Notes: a model not told the origin generated them from the sequence alone. A stretch of DNA of 64,000 nt from Eutreptiella sp. 'Long Island Sound 2002' (GCA_964036045.1 OZ038383.1:93256086-93320085); one strand, 5' to 3'. Shown: positions 45,553-56,130, counted from the stretch's first letter. Program-made: numbers and translations.

Positions 45553-46007
45553 AGCGACAGCAGCATACCAAGGATGGGAAACCTGTGACCCACCAGGATC
45601 ACTTCAGGTGTACCATCACCTGTGGCTATTCTGGCAAACGTCGTCACTGCGAAGACGAATGTCACATAAAGAAACGCGAGAGTGATAAACTCAAGCGGCA
45701 GGAGGCTGAACGCCAGAAGACCCAAACACCCACCAAAAACCCACAGAATGGGGATAAAGGTGGTAAAGGAGGTGGCAAGGGGGGTGACAAATGTGGACCC
45801 CCTAACCCCCAGAGGCGCTCATCAGCGCCCGTTGCTACACCCCCTCCTGCTGCTACACCCCCTCCTGCCGCAGGTGGTCCCAAGAAGCGCCCCCAGGGGG
45901 ATAACGCTACCCCTGAGGGGAATAACTCCAAGAGGAGGCGATTGGCCTGGATGGCCAGGTCCCTCATAGCTGCAGGGGTGGATGTCAAGTTCCCTGATGA
46001 GGAGTAG
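45540..46007 (+). pseudogene. Ty3-2 nucleocapsid-like segment
   Basis: Continues Gag in another frame (shift near 45510-45540). It contains CTITCGYSGKRRHCEDECH, a Cys/His cluster resembling a zinc finger, followed by a very basic stretch and a Gly/Lys- and Pro-rich tail. It ends at TAG 46005-46007, after which the protease frame opens. It likely binds the element's RNA. The spacing is not a canonical CCHC knuckle. Confidence 0.6.
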
Positions 46008-46009
46008 GG

Positions 46010-46839
46010 GTGCGGCTCCGAAGAGGAAAATCGGTTTTCCAGATCCTCGTGAAAATCGGGGATCAAGTTTTTCCAGCGGTGCTTGACCCCGGTGCAACAC
46101 TTTCCATAGTGGCCCGGCGCCTGCTAAAGACTTTCAAGAAAACTAAGACCGTGGCCATAAGAGTAGGGGATGGGCGTACCATCCATTCCTTGGGTGGGGT
46201 CGATGTGACTATAGGCCTGGGCGACGAAACGGTGTCCCAACACTGCAGAGTGCTGGACACCGACGCCTTTGACATCGTCATTGGTACAGACATCCTACGA
46301 AGAGACCCCAAGGTAAAAATGCTGTCTCTCCAGCGCCCCTATTCTTTGCACTGCGACTTTGGCAGTGGGCTGTTCTCCGTACCTTTGGAGCTGTCAGGAC
46401 AAAAAGAGTCTGGGCTCCGCTACGCATCCAAGACTAACTATGGTACTGAAAACTACCAATTGGCCCGTCACGTTCTTGAAAATGGACTGGCGGCCCTTCA
46501 GGTAAACCTGGATGAGATCCAGGTGGAATTGTTTACGAGCCAACAACAGCACATCATGCAGTTGTACTGCTCGAAACAATTGAACAATGCTTTCCGTTTC
46601 TTCTGGAAAGCAATGGGCCTAGCGTATGCTAACCCTCCCTTCTCCCTGCTCGCGAAGGTTCTAACCAAAATTGCTTTTGAGGGAGGAAGGGTTGTCATGT
46701 GCACCCCTGACTGGGGCTGCTCTGGTGAACATGCTTACTGGCGCCGTATGCTAGATCGAATGACCGTGGGAAGAGTGCAACTCCCCGACGGCCCCATCTA
46801 TGTGCCTGAGGACTCAGACACAGCTATGCAGGCCCCTGA
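46010..46839 (+). pseudogene. Ty3-2 protease and methyltransferase-like module
   Basis: Residues 20-34 (VFPAVLDPGATLSIV) and FDIVIGTDILRRDPKV form a pepsin-like retroelement protease; the active site reads D-P-G-A rather than DTG/DSG-A. Residues 172-236 hold VELFTSQQQ, LYCSKQLNNAFRFFWK, AYANPPFSLLAKVL (NPPF 208-211) and VVMCTPDWG, matching the DIRS-type methyltransferase-like module also seen in Ty3-1. The frame is cut at 46840 by a transposon and resumes in phase at 48546, after the duplicated CCTGA. The frame opens at a GTG and probably needs a shift from gag. Confidence 0.75.
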
Positions 46840-46863
46840 CTTAGGCGGCTCAAGTTGCATGGT
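46840..46863 (+). repeat. Left terminal inverted repeat
   Basis: 24 bp, complementary to 48522-48545 with one mismatch (position 6 from the end). Weaker complementarity continues inward for about 20 bp. Confidence 0.9.
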
Positions 46864-47026
46864 ATGAAACGACAGAAAGTGCCCAAAATACAGGGCCTCA
46901 AAAAACATCAAAGAACCATTCTTTGGCTTGCAAAAAATGAAGCCGTTTTTGAAATACCAAAAGAACTCTTATGTAAGGAACTTTGGCCTTTTCTTGGTCC
47001 TGATGGGTCCAAAAAATGCTTTATTT

Positions 47027-47082
47027 GGGGCAATGGACTGTTGCTTGCGCGAGGCCTCGCGCAAAGAGCAGTCCATTGCCCC
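47027..47082. repeat. 56-bp near-perfect palindrome inside the transposon
   Basis: Arms of 28 bp match at 25 positions and meet at a central GCGCGAGGCCTCGCGC (47047-47062). The same 16-bp palindrome recurs at 47861-47876 and 48154-48169, and with one mismatch at 48048-48063. Confidence 0.88.
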
Positions 47083-48521
47083 TCCAAAGTCAAGTAATGA
47101 TGGTAGAATTGAGGAATCCAGCAGGCGCCTACACTGGAGTGACATTACAGGCACCCTTGACTTGATCACATTCTACAATATGTTTACGGGGGCGGACATT
47201 CAGCGCTCTAAACAAGCCTTGCAAATCTAATTTATGACTCAAGAAATAATTTCTAATGTTGTTGCATTCCTAACAAAAGGAGCACATACGTTGGAGGTGT
47301 TGCACAGGGTGCATTCTTCAGCATTGCTCATGATGCACACCTGCCACAAGTTTTGGGGAATGTCAAGCAAAAAAGAGAGTATCACTGGTAACACATGAAG
47401 CATGTCCAATCAACAGATGACGCTGAGCTGGACAGGGACCCCCCTTGTAGCTTTGGCTGAAAAAAATTGATCCTTCCGTTGTTGACTATAGATCAAAGTA
47501 AAATGTGCAAAGAAAATATGAATTTGCCATGCGTGGCACTTTTTTGAGCGTTTGTTTGGGCCAAAAAAACTGATTTTTTTGGAGAGTAAAATGCAATGTA
47601 GTGCAAACGACACCAATCATCAAGATGATGTTTGACACCTGGGGAAAGAAGGTGCCCTGGGGGAAGCAGTCTGCCAAGCGCAGGGGCTGACCAGGCCGAA
47701 AAAGAGTTTTTCCGCCTCCGGGGGGGGCAAGGTTCTGGTAAATTTCAACGACTCAACGACAATTCAGGTACTCGTTGCTTCAGTGAAGGTTGTGCACAAG
47801 CACTATCAGATGAGAACCACTCACAATCGTACAAAGAATATATTTTCTGGGCCTTTTTTTGCGCGAGGCCTCGCGCAATGAGGACTGCACTGCAGTCCCA
47901 GAACTTGAAAGTCACAACGTATACCTCTTTTTTCAGGCAGTGCAAATCAAAAATCAAAGCGTGGGGTGAACAGTAAGACCACTCGACCCTGAAGCCGTCT
48001 TTCCAAAGGAAAATGAATCGGGTGAGGTTTTTTGTTTAGTAAGATATGCGCGAGGGCTCGCGCATGGGGCAGCCCTTGAACCACATGTTGCATATTCTTT
48101 GCATTGATATTTAATCCGCCATGCTTCTTTTTTAATGATCCTTGGTCTTGATTGCGCGAGGCCTCGCGCATAGAATTGGATCAACAAATCATTTTTCCAG
48201 GTATGCAATGAACATGCAGCACAGAAAATGATGTTGCAATCATTTTTTCTGCAGACCATGTTCATCCAAAAAACAAGGGGAACGCAAATTGTACTTATTG
48301 GCCAATTTCCGCTAAAAGCACATCATTTCCCACTGATATCATAAGATTTATTTATTTTTTTATAGTTTTTTTTTGTTTTGGGCTGTCCGACAAAAGGCAC
48401 AAAATGGCACAAATGGTAAGAAAGATGCTTTCTTTGGACTAATATTCTGTTTTCAAAAAACAGAGCCTGTGAAAACCTATTTTTTTGCCTGGTCCAATTG
48501 GGTGCATTTGGTGTGATTTTG

Positions 48522-48545
48522 ACCATGCAACTTGAGCCCCCTAAG
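48522..48545 (-). repeat. Right terminal inverted repeat
   Basis: ACCATGCAACTTGAGCC followed by CCCTAAG; inverse of the left end. It is directly followed by the CCTGA duplication. Confidence 0.9.
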
Positions 48546-49270
48546 CCTGAGTGGGCCAGTTTCCTGTTCATCGTTGATGGATCGCTCAATCCTATACCCC
48601 AGTGTGACCTAGACCAGGTGCTACTGAAAGAGGTCATGGCCAAAAATCGTGGCCTGACCCTTTCTGATCTCAAAAATCGATTTCCTGAACACCTATCTGC
48701 CAAACTTACAGGGTGTGAGTCTCCCGATGGCTATCTGGAACCTGCAGCTATAAATGAGGATGCTAACGACCAACTGTCTGAGATCGCCAGCACTCTTCCT
48801 CCTGTTGATGCCAGTTGTGTTGACCTAACACACAGTGCCTTCCTAGCCCAGCTGTTGCTGGAGGAGGTAGATCTAGAGTCAACCTCTGAGTCCGCTTCCC
48901 CTGTTGGGAAGCCAGTGCTACACATGCAGCCTATGCACACAGGTGAACCCGTGGCCCAGTTGGCTGATGCTCTGGCGCAGCCTGCTTCTAATAACATGCC
49001 ATTGTCATAGCATGACACTCAGGAACTCCGGCGGCTGTTGTACCTGAAGGCCGAAGGTTCTGAGCGCCAAGAGCGGCTGCAATACCTCAGACAGACCTGA
49101 AAATCCTCCATCTGGTCTGAGGAGGACGATGATTCCTATACGCTGCCTCAGCCTGAGATACCGCTAGTGTATTCTGTGCACTATGGGCAGCAATGTCCCC
49201 CTGAGTGGGACGATGGTTCTGTGCATGCCGAAACTGCTGATCGGCAGAAAACGAAAGAACATGGAAAATA
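48546..49270 (+). pseudogene. Ty3-2 pol segment between transposon and RT
   Basis: Resumes the pol frame after the transposon (WASFLFIVDGSLNPIPQCDL). It continues through TAG 49008-49010, TGA near 49098 and TAG near 49268 in the same phase, with plausible protein between the stops (LRRLLYLKAEGSERQERLQY). It is acidic and not matched to a domain; it links the methyltransferase-like module to RT. A shift near 49250 leads into the RT frame. Confidence 0.55.
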
Positions 49271-49899
49271 GCAACCTCCATGCTGAGGAGGATTTCCTGC
49301 AGAAACGTGAGAGTCTTAACCTTGACCCTCGACTGAAGAAACTGCTGATTACCTATGAGGAGGTATTCAGCGCCTTGCCACCCCCCCTCCCTTGTAAAAA
49401 ACTGGTCCAGATGGACCTGAAACTGAAACCTGAATTTGAAAAGACGCGAGTGAGACGTCGTCCCTATCCCGCTCCAAAGGAACAGGTTGAAGGAATCGAG
49501 CGCCAGATCCAGGAATGTATTGATGCTGGCCTCGTTGAAGAATATAAGAAGGGGTACTACCCCCATCACTGCAGTCCCTGTTTCCTGGTTGCCAAACCAG
49601 GGTCAATTGCCCTACGACTGGTTGTTGACTATGGTGAGGTCAACAAGAAACTCCAGAACCAATCAGGGAGTATTCCTAACATGGAAAATACCCTGGAGCG
49701 TATTGCCAAATGCAGGTACAAGACCAAAATGGACAAACGCTCTGGTTTCTGGCAGGTGGACCTAACCGCCGCAGCTCAGGAGCTGCTGGCTTTTATAACC
49801 CCTAAGGGCCGTGTCTTTAAGTGGAAGGTTATGCCTTTCGGGGTGGCTAATGCCCCAGCGCTTTTCCAAGAGCTAATGAACAAAATTTGTACATACTGA
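49183..49899 (+). pseudogene. Ty3-2 RT fingers and palm (first part)
   Basis: Reverse transcriptase motifs: RRRPYPAPKEQVEGIERQIQ, AGLVEEYKKGYYPHHCSPCF, FLVAKPGSIALRLVVDYGEV, TKMDKRSGFWQVDLTAAAQE (motif A Asp) and WKVMPFGVANAPALFQELM (motif B). The frame ends at a TGA before the catalytic Asp-Asp box, which is in another frame at about 49950-49960 (AHIDDVSLG). It copies the RNA genome in the particle. The first ~20 residues probably belong to the other frame, since the shift is near 49250. Confidence 0.85.
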
Positions 49900-49938
49900 G
49901 GCGCAGGCCTCTAGTACAGGAGTTGATTTCTCGGGCTG

Positions 49939-50624
49939 CAGAAATGGAGGCCCACATCGACGACGTGAGTTTAGGTACTAATACCCAAGAGGACCATGTC
50001 CTTCTCCTCAGTTAATTTTTCATTGTTTGTCAAGAAACCCATCTCCGAATCAAACTCGAAAAATGTGAGTTTATGAAAGAGGAGATGGAATATTTGGGTT
50101 TCGACGTGGGGTATGGTTGGTGGAAACCAGCCGCGTCTAAGATGCAGCCCCTACAGGACATGCAGATTCGCGATGACCCTAAGAAGGGTCTACACGACAA
50201 GAGGAGTTTTGTGGGCGCTTGTAATTTCTATCGGCGTCACATCCACAATTTAACTTACTCCTCTGCCCCCCTCACTGACCTAATCAAGAAAACTACTCCC
50301 TGGAGGTGGACCGCCAGAGAGGAAGAGTGTTTCCAGGAGTTGAAGAAGAAAATTGCCTCCTCCAACTGCCCGGGAGTACCCCGCCCTAAGGGCAAGATAG
50401 TCCTGATCACTGATGCCAGTGATGTAGGGTGGGGTGGTACGATCTACCAATGGCAGGAGCTTAAACCTGCTGAACTAACCCACTGCCATTATCGTACTAG
50501 TGGACTGAACCGTGATGGTTCGTTGAAACATGACTATCCTACCAGTGAGTGGCGGCTGGTGCCACTGGGACACTGGAATTGGAAATGGAACCAAGCGCAT
50601 TCCAATTACAGCACCTATGACTAG
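49939..50624 (+). pseudogene. Ty3-2 RT catalytic box, thumb and RNase H (first part)
   Basis: In one phase: EMEAHIDDVSLGTNTQEDHV (catalytic HIDD, His for the usual Tyr), a TAA near 50012, IKLEKCEFMKEEMEYLGFDV, then KRSFVGACNFYRRHIHNLTY and an RNase H start, KGKIVLITDASDVGWGGTIY. It stops at TAG 50622-50624 in the middle of the conserved YD-ELLA motif and goes on in the same phase. Stops at such conserved positions point to decay, not to a natural end. Confidence 0.8.
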
Positions 50625-51578
50625 GAACTCCTGGCCGGTATGTTGGTGCTTTCGTCACAATCCCGACTCCTGGGATCTAACCCTATTGTCTGGCTGTGTG
50701 ACCAGGAACTTGTGAAGTCTTTTCAGCAAGGCCCACCACCAGAGAAAGCAAAGCTAAAGCGGTGGTGGACTTACCTGAGTCAGTTCAGGCTGACAGTTCA
50801 TCATATCCCTGGAATAAAGAATGAACTGTCTGACTATATATCGCGCAACAACTTCGATGCGCCTATAGGTGAGAGCTCTGAGGCGCTCGCCAGAGAGGCT
50901 TTCCAGCGTATGGATGTCCAGCTTGACCTGTCCATGCGCACTGCTGGAATCCTCGAGGGTTGGAGTCTAACCGACTATCATACAGAGTATAAAGAAATAC
51001 TCCAAACCCTCAGCACTGGTCTTGAACCCCGTCTCATTGACGGGCACCAGTGGTATAAAAACAATCAGTACCTCTTCTACGAGGACCAAATTGTGGTGCC
51101 TGAGGCACGACTGGAAGGGTGCCTACAGTGGTCCCATCTCAGTTCTGGTCACACTGGCGCTAATCGCTCAGTGGACTTCTTCCGTGAGTGTTTCTACTCT
51201 GGTCTAACCCTGACTGAACTGAGGTCGCGTATCCAGACCATTGTGGATGCTTGTGGCTGTCATGCCAGCAAGCGGAGCGACAGTAGGGATAGGGATCTGA
51301 TCTCCAGCTTACCCATACCCTATTGTGCTAACTCTCTTCTCTATGTGGATTTCATCCACGGCCTACCACGCTTCGGCGGCTATGATAGTTGCCTAGTGGT
51401 CACCTGTGGCCTATCTCGCTTCACCCCTGTGTTCCCTTGCAATAAGAAAATCACAGGTGAGCAGACTGTGAAAATGTTGGTCGAACAATGGTTCGAACCC
51501 TATGGCGCACCTAAGCAGTGCACTCTGATGAGGATGTACTCATCCGCAGTGACACTGGGTGGTACAAACAGGTGCTAA
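50625..51578 (+). pseudogene. Ty3-2 RNase H end and integrase N-terminal/core part
   Basis: Continues in phase: ELLAGMLVLSSQSRLLGSNP, the RNase H end IPGIKNELSDYISRNNF, an integrase zinc region (HLSSGHTGANRSVDFFRECF, then VDACGCHASKRS) and the core start SLLYVDFIHGLPRFGGYDSC (first Asp), FGG...VTCGLSRFTPVF and WFEPYGAPK. A one-base loss near 51517, shown by comparison with 39890-39905 of the other copy, sends it out of frame. Confidence 0.85.
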
Positions 51579-52165
51579 ATGCCCTCAACGTGGAGGTAAC
51601 CACAGGTGTGCCCTATACCCACACGTCTAACCCTCTCTGTGAGAGACAGAACCGTGTGGTGGAGCAAAATTTAAGAATCCTGATGAAACAGGAGCATACC
51701 AAAGACTGGGTACGCCTAGTGCCCTGGGCAGTGCTGACCATGAACTCACAGCGGAGCTCCTCTACGGGTTTCACCCCCCAAGAACTGTTCCATGGAGGAC
51801 GACCTGCATGCTTCTTCAAAACCCCCTTTCCTGAGGACTTCAAGAGCCCTGTGGGAGATGGGCTGGAACACAAGCAGTCTCTGGCTAACCAGGCTGGGAC
51901 TAACCTGAGACACATTCGTGACCGTGAACAGAGCCGACGGAACCGCCTACGGCGACCTGCCAGCTTCAAGGTTGGTGACCTTGTTTTGATTCACCGTTCA
52001 CGCTTACCCTCCTGGCCACGTAACTGCCTACAGGACCCTTATTTTGGGCCCTATCGTATCATCAGGATAGATGGATCCAGGATCCATGTCAGGTGCAGTC
52101 CACGTCTAGGTGGTGAACTGCTGTGTGCACCTAATCAGTTGAGGCACTATCACTGGGATGAGTAG
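51518..52165 (+). pseudogene. Ty3-2 integrase core and C-terminus
   Basis: HSDEDVLIRSDTGWYKQVLN carries the second Asp, and SNPLCERQNRVVEQNLRILM carries the Glu of the DDE triad. The GFTPQELFHGG block and the C-terminal barrel follow (RRPASFKVGDLVLIHRSRLP, FGPYRIIRIDGSRIHVRCSP). It stops at TAG 52163-52165, the same codon that is TGA in the other copy, and continues in phase into the chromodomain. Confidence 0.88.
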
Positions 52166-52501
52166 CGCCTCAGCGACAGTGAGGTTGAGCGTATAGACCT
52201 GGAGAACGCTGCCAGTCCAGAGGAGGCAGACGCACTCGAAGAGATGACTGCCGAAGAGATGGCAGTCGATGGTTACTACGTGGTTGCAGGTATTGCTCGC
52301 CACGACTATAAACAGGGCTGGAAATTTCTAATGCTGTTGGGTGGCTATGGGTTATCTGAGGCGACCTGGGAACCTATGTCAGCCTTCATACAACCAGATG
52401 GGAGTATCAACCCTATCTTCGGCTCCTACCTCGTTGAGAACAACGAGGGGCAGCTACTAACCCGTGCTGAGACTATGTCCCAGCGTAAAAAGCGAAACTA
52501 A
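52166..52501 (+). pseudogene. Ty3-2 chromodomain
   Basis: After the TAG: VERIDLENAASPEEADALEE, then YYVVAGIARHDYKQGWKFLM and GYGLSEATWEPMSAFIQPDG. The GY...ATWEP core with an upstream hydrophobic strand is chromodomain-like, so this is a second chromovirus family, distinct from Ty3-1. It ends at TAA 52499-52501 after a basic tail (SQRKKRN). Confidence 0.75.
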
Positions 52502-53540
52502 TTTCCCTGTGTCAGTCTACTGGCTGTGTTCTAACCTCACAGGTGCAGCGAGCACTCTTGTGCAGACGTGCCTGTGTATGGGTGTAGGAGCAGTTGTCAC
52601 AGTTGCCCCGCATTGCATCGCAGGACAGGACCAATAGCCCCCCGTGACAACCACGCCCTGGCCGAAGGCCATTGGTTTTACACAGACTACTGCTTACTGA
52701 GCACTACACTGACCCTGTCCGTGCCCTGCAGACCCATGCCTATGGTTTCCAGCGTGGACCAGGTGGCCGCTTATCAGGTTTGCAGCCACCCAGCGAGTGT
52801 ATGTCTTGTTGACCATGTGTTGCATGGGGACTGCCCTGATGTAATGAACTTGGGGAGCCAACGAAGAACGGTGGCTTACTACACCAGGGGGGAATGACAA
52901 GCAAGGTGTTATGAGGCAAGGTGTGTCTTCCCTCCTTGGGTACAAGCGAGCCCACAGTTAGGACCCCTGACTGGTCCAGACCCATGGAGTTCTACCCTTC
53001 CTTACAGGGTTTACCATACCCCTATGTGTGCTACATATGTCTGTGTGTGTCTCACTTCTCTCCCCGGCGTGGCTCCCGGAGACCAGGCTTCGCTGACGTC
53101 GGACCGAAGGTCCTAATCAGGTACTATTACCACTCCAATGAGGCCCAATTTCTGTGCTGGCGCCTATCCTTGGGGGAAGACGGCAAAAGCCCTACCTACT
53201 ACAGGGGTGGGGTGGCCAAGTGTGCTAAGGGCATACAAAACGCCCAGTTTTGCTAAAGGCCAAAAGCTAACGCACTCTCCTGCCCAAGTGGAAAAGCACG
53301 CGGGACAGGAGACACCACTACTCTACACACCCTACCTACAGTGGCACCATCCTGGTGGGCGAGCACTTCTGCAACTGGCTCAAGCCCCCACTCAGCACTA
53401 CCACTCCTACACGCACGCTCTGAAGCCGGTTCGGACCCCCGTGGCCATCTTTGGGTCACTTGGGGTGTGTATCTATGTGCCGGCAAGCCGCCACTGGCTG
53501 ATATCATACTCTCCCATCCACCTGACGATGTGATAGTGTG
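52502..53540 (+). other. Ty3-2 3' region, probably containing the LTR
   Basis: Non-coding sequence homologous in patches to 41250-41890 (for example TGGCCAAGTGTGCTAAGGGC at 53212 and 41757). The repeated occurrence at both ends of the long copy fits a terminal repeat, but I could not find clean TG...CA limits or a target duplication. Confidence 0.5.
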
Positions 53541-54991
53541 ATAGGTTTGGCCATTCCGGCTATGAGCGGCCATATTCAGTACCGAGGCGCCGCCAGCTGA
53601 GATTTATATATCAGAATATCAGGAATGAACAGGGTTTAATTTTCATAATGTTTCCGTAGTTTTTCAGCCTTCCGTTCCGATTGTCAATGTATCGGCGACT
53701 GTCAGTTGGCTCGCGATTTTGCGGTGACCGATTGGTTAACTGTTATTTACAGATATTTTGGCGGAAACCCCGATGAAGGGTCAGATTTCATCAGTAAAGG
53801 GTTCGTTGCTTCCGCAATTTTCATATTATACACTCGCAGAGTTAACCCCATTTTTTCAGACTTTCAGAATCGGATTTTCGACTTCGACATCACCGCACTC
53901 GATATGATGAATCTCGAGTGGTCATACATTTTTCCCCGATCACGAATCAACCTTCCTTTTGTTATGCCCTTCTTTTTTCTTGGAGATAAAGGAGAAACAA
54001 AATTGATTCGTGAGGCCACTTTGAAAGGTCATATCTCCGGCTCACGGCGAGGTATACCAATTTCGAGAATTGGGTTGGAACTGCCTTGGTCTCAACTTAA
54101 TCAAGGAAGCATCAAACGCCTTTGGTGTGTACACATGCCGGGTATAGCAAGGGATAATGGTCAAGAGGGTAGAAAGTGATATATAACTCTTGGACCGTGC
54201 AACCGAATATTTTATTGCAACTTTCGAGTGTACCGCATGAGTGTCGGGGTTGCATAGCAACTTTCCTTGGGTTCCTACGTATTTTTAACGTGAAGCTATG
54301 TCCATGGAGGGGCATGGCATATCATGGTGGGAGCCACTTTATGAGGGTATGTGTTATATGCATAGTATGTGCTTCGATAAGCTCACGCCCATGTTATATA
54401 TCTCCGTTTGTAGGAAGATATATGGAGTCATACGTGGCAAGGGCTTCGCCCATGTCCGAATGGTCAACTCCATAGCGCTAGTCTAAGTCTACCGCTCACC
54501 TAGTGCATATGGGAGGGCTTACGGAGCGACCCACAAGTGCCATTATCAATTTTCCCATTTTCGTGGTGCGTGTTGGGAGGAGGTTTGAAGGTGTCCCTAT
54601 GCGTCCATGTGGGGATCCAAGTGGGGTGATTGTTTGCAAATGGTCCCAAGCAATTGTGTTTTGAATCGTATGTTGATACCATGGGTGAGCGAAGTTATAT
54701 ACTATTGTAATTATCTTGAATTTGGCATTATTTGCATGTTTTTGACCTCATTTTATGCTCATTGTTGTGTTTTATGTGCTCAACTGGTCGGCTAACAGTA
54801 AAGTGCCTAGAGATCCGTGAACTATGGTATGTTGCTTATATGTTGGCATATGCTTCGGTGTTGTACCTCACCATATGCCGGATCACGTGGTCACTTTGGC
54901 TTGGCACACGAGGCCTCACAGAATTAGGTCTCAAATTCATGAGTTGACTTGTGAACCATGTCATGTACATAACCGGAGGGGTTTCGGTGCC
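53541..54991. other. No recognisable gene
   Basis: About 1.45 kb of AT-richer sequence between Ty3-2 and the LINE-B tail. One 157-codon plus-strand frame (53706-54179) has no motif I recognise. It may be older transposon or unique spacer DNA. Confidence 0.45.

Positions 54992-55026
<35 letters not shown>
54992..55026 (-). repeat. (CTTA)n LINE-B 3' tail
   Basis: 35 bp of AAGT/TAAG repeats on the plus strand, i.e. about 8.7 CTTA units at the LINE's 3' end. The unit differs from the ACCT tail of LINE-A and LINE-D. Confidence 0.85.
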
Positions 55027-55820
55027 GGCGGCCGCGTCCGCAGCCTCATCTGACATCTCCTTGTTTGTTTTACATGGTGGCCGCCTCTGGCGCGAAGGAG
55101 TGCTCTCCACCATCAGTTCCCCTGGCGACCCCTGTCTCACCTCACGGCCGAGAACTTCAACCAGGTTCCCTTGGGGCATGACCGGTGGTAGGCTCCCTTC
55201 AGTCGCTGCCCTCACGGTTTCAGCTCCTTCCGGTCACCCTTCGAAGGATCCCCCGGCCTTCCCCCCCTAGCAGAGCCTATTGGGCGCCTGCAGGCGGGTT
55301 TCTTGTGGATAGCCCTCGCCGACAGCGGAGCATTTCTCTCTGTCAACCACATTCCACCACTCCCCATCCCTCACGGGCTGGAGTACCCACTCGGCTCCCG
55401 GATGCACTTGGTTGTCGTCCATCCACGGCTGGAGGCCAGGGGGCGACTCTTTCGACGTTCCCCCTGGTCCCGCTCACGGGTGAACCTACGTGTACTCAGG
55501 CCATTGACCCGGGGATCTCAAGGTCAACCCTCACCCCTGCAGACACCTCACGGCCGTCCCGGAGTTCAGGGCATTTTCCCGACTTCCCGTGGCCAGGCTC
55601 CCCATGGTTGGCCCATGGTTCACCACTCCATGGCGACCGGTCTCCCAATGCCAGGGGGCTGTTGCTTGGCGCTTTCGGCCTCCCTGCCCTTCCCATGTCC
55701 CATTCCCCTTTGCCTCATCCCGGCACCGGCCCGTTCCCAGCGTCCCATGGACTCCCTACCCCGTCGGGCCGTCGGCGGCCCTAGCCACACGCCCTTCCCC
55801 GCCCCGTCCCCTTGTCCCTT

Positions 55821-56090
55821 CATCCCGTGTTTTTACCCCACCGGGTCGCCTGCTACCCTGTGGCGCTGGCCCACTGGGGCCTCTTCCTTCCGGGGACCGC
55901 TTCGTGCGCTTACCACGGGTCGCTCCCTTCCCGGCCTTATCCCCTGGGCTGTCTTGCGGCCCCATCCCATCCCTCATCCCGTGTTTATACCCCAGCGGGC
56001 CGCCAGCAACCCTGTGGCGCGGGCCCACTGGATCCTTATCCATCCGGGGACCGTTTCGTGCGCCTAGCACGGGTTGCTCCCTTCCCGCCC
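55821..56090 (-). repeat. 154-bp tandem duplication
   Basis: Units start CATCCCGTGTTT at 55821 and 55975, with matching ACCCTGTGGCGC and CCGGGGACCG landmarks. The second unit is slightly divergent. Confidence 0.8.
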
Positions 56091-56130
56091 CCTTCCCCAG
56101 TGCCGCGGCCCCGGCCTGTTGCGTGTTCGG

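Larger units (their letters stand above)
46840..48545. mobile_element. DNA transposon with terminal inverted repeats, inserted in Ty3-2 pol
   Basis: 1,706 bp. Termini are 24-bp inverted repeats (46840-46863 and 48522-48545; CTTAGGCGGCTCAAGTTG at the left) with one mismatch. CCTGA flanks both sides (46835-46839 and 48546-48550), a 5-bp target duplication. The pol frame upstream and downstream is in phase once one CCTGA and the element are discounted, which confirms an insertion. No transposase is visible, so it is non-autonomous. It contains four 16-bp palindromes of GCGCGAGGCCTCGCGC type. I cannot place the superfamily from these data. Confidence 0.9.
43843..53540 (+). mobile_element. Ty3-2, long decayed chromovirus copy
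   Basis: Plus-strand order: Gag, nucleocapsid, protease, methyltransferase-like module, a DNA transposon insertion, RT, RNase H, integrase, chromodomain and a 3' region. Consecutive frames are often in the same phase and separated only by single stops (TGA at 44428 and 45076, TAG at 50622 and 52163), and there are further shifts near 45520, 49250, 49900 and 51517. LTR boundaries could not be fixed. It is older than Ty3-1 by the number of disruptions. Confidence 0.85.

Noticed and set aside
43843-52501. A reassigned genetic code in which UAG, UAA or UGA are sense
   Set aside because: All three stop codons occur inside Ty3-2, while LINE-B ORFs end cleanly in TAA and TGA. One-step mutation explains the pattern better.
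53706-54179. 157-codon plus-strand frame as a host gene
   Set aside because: No domain, no neighbouring exon signals and no codon pattern that stands out in a retroelement-rich region.
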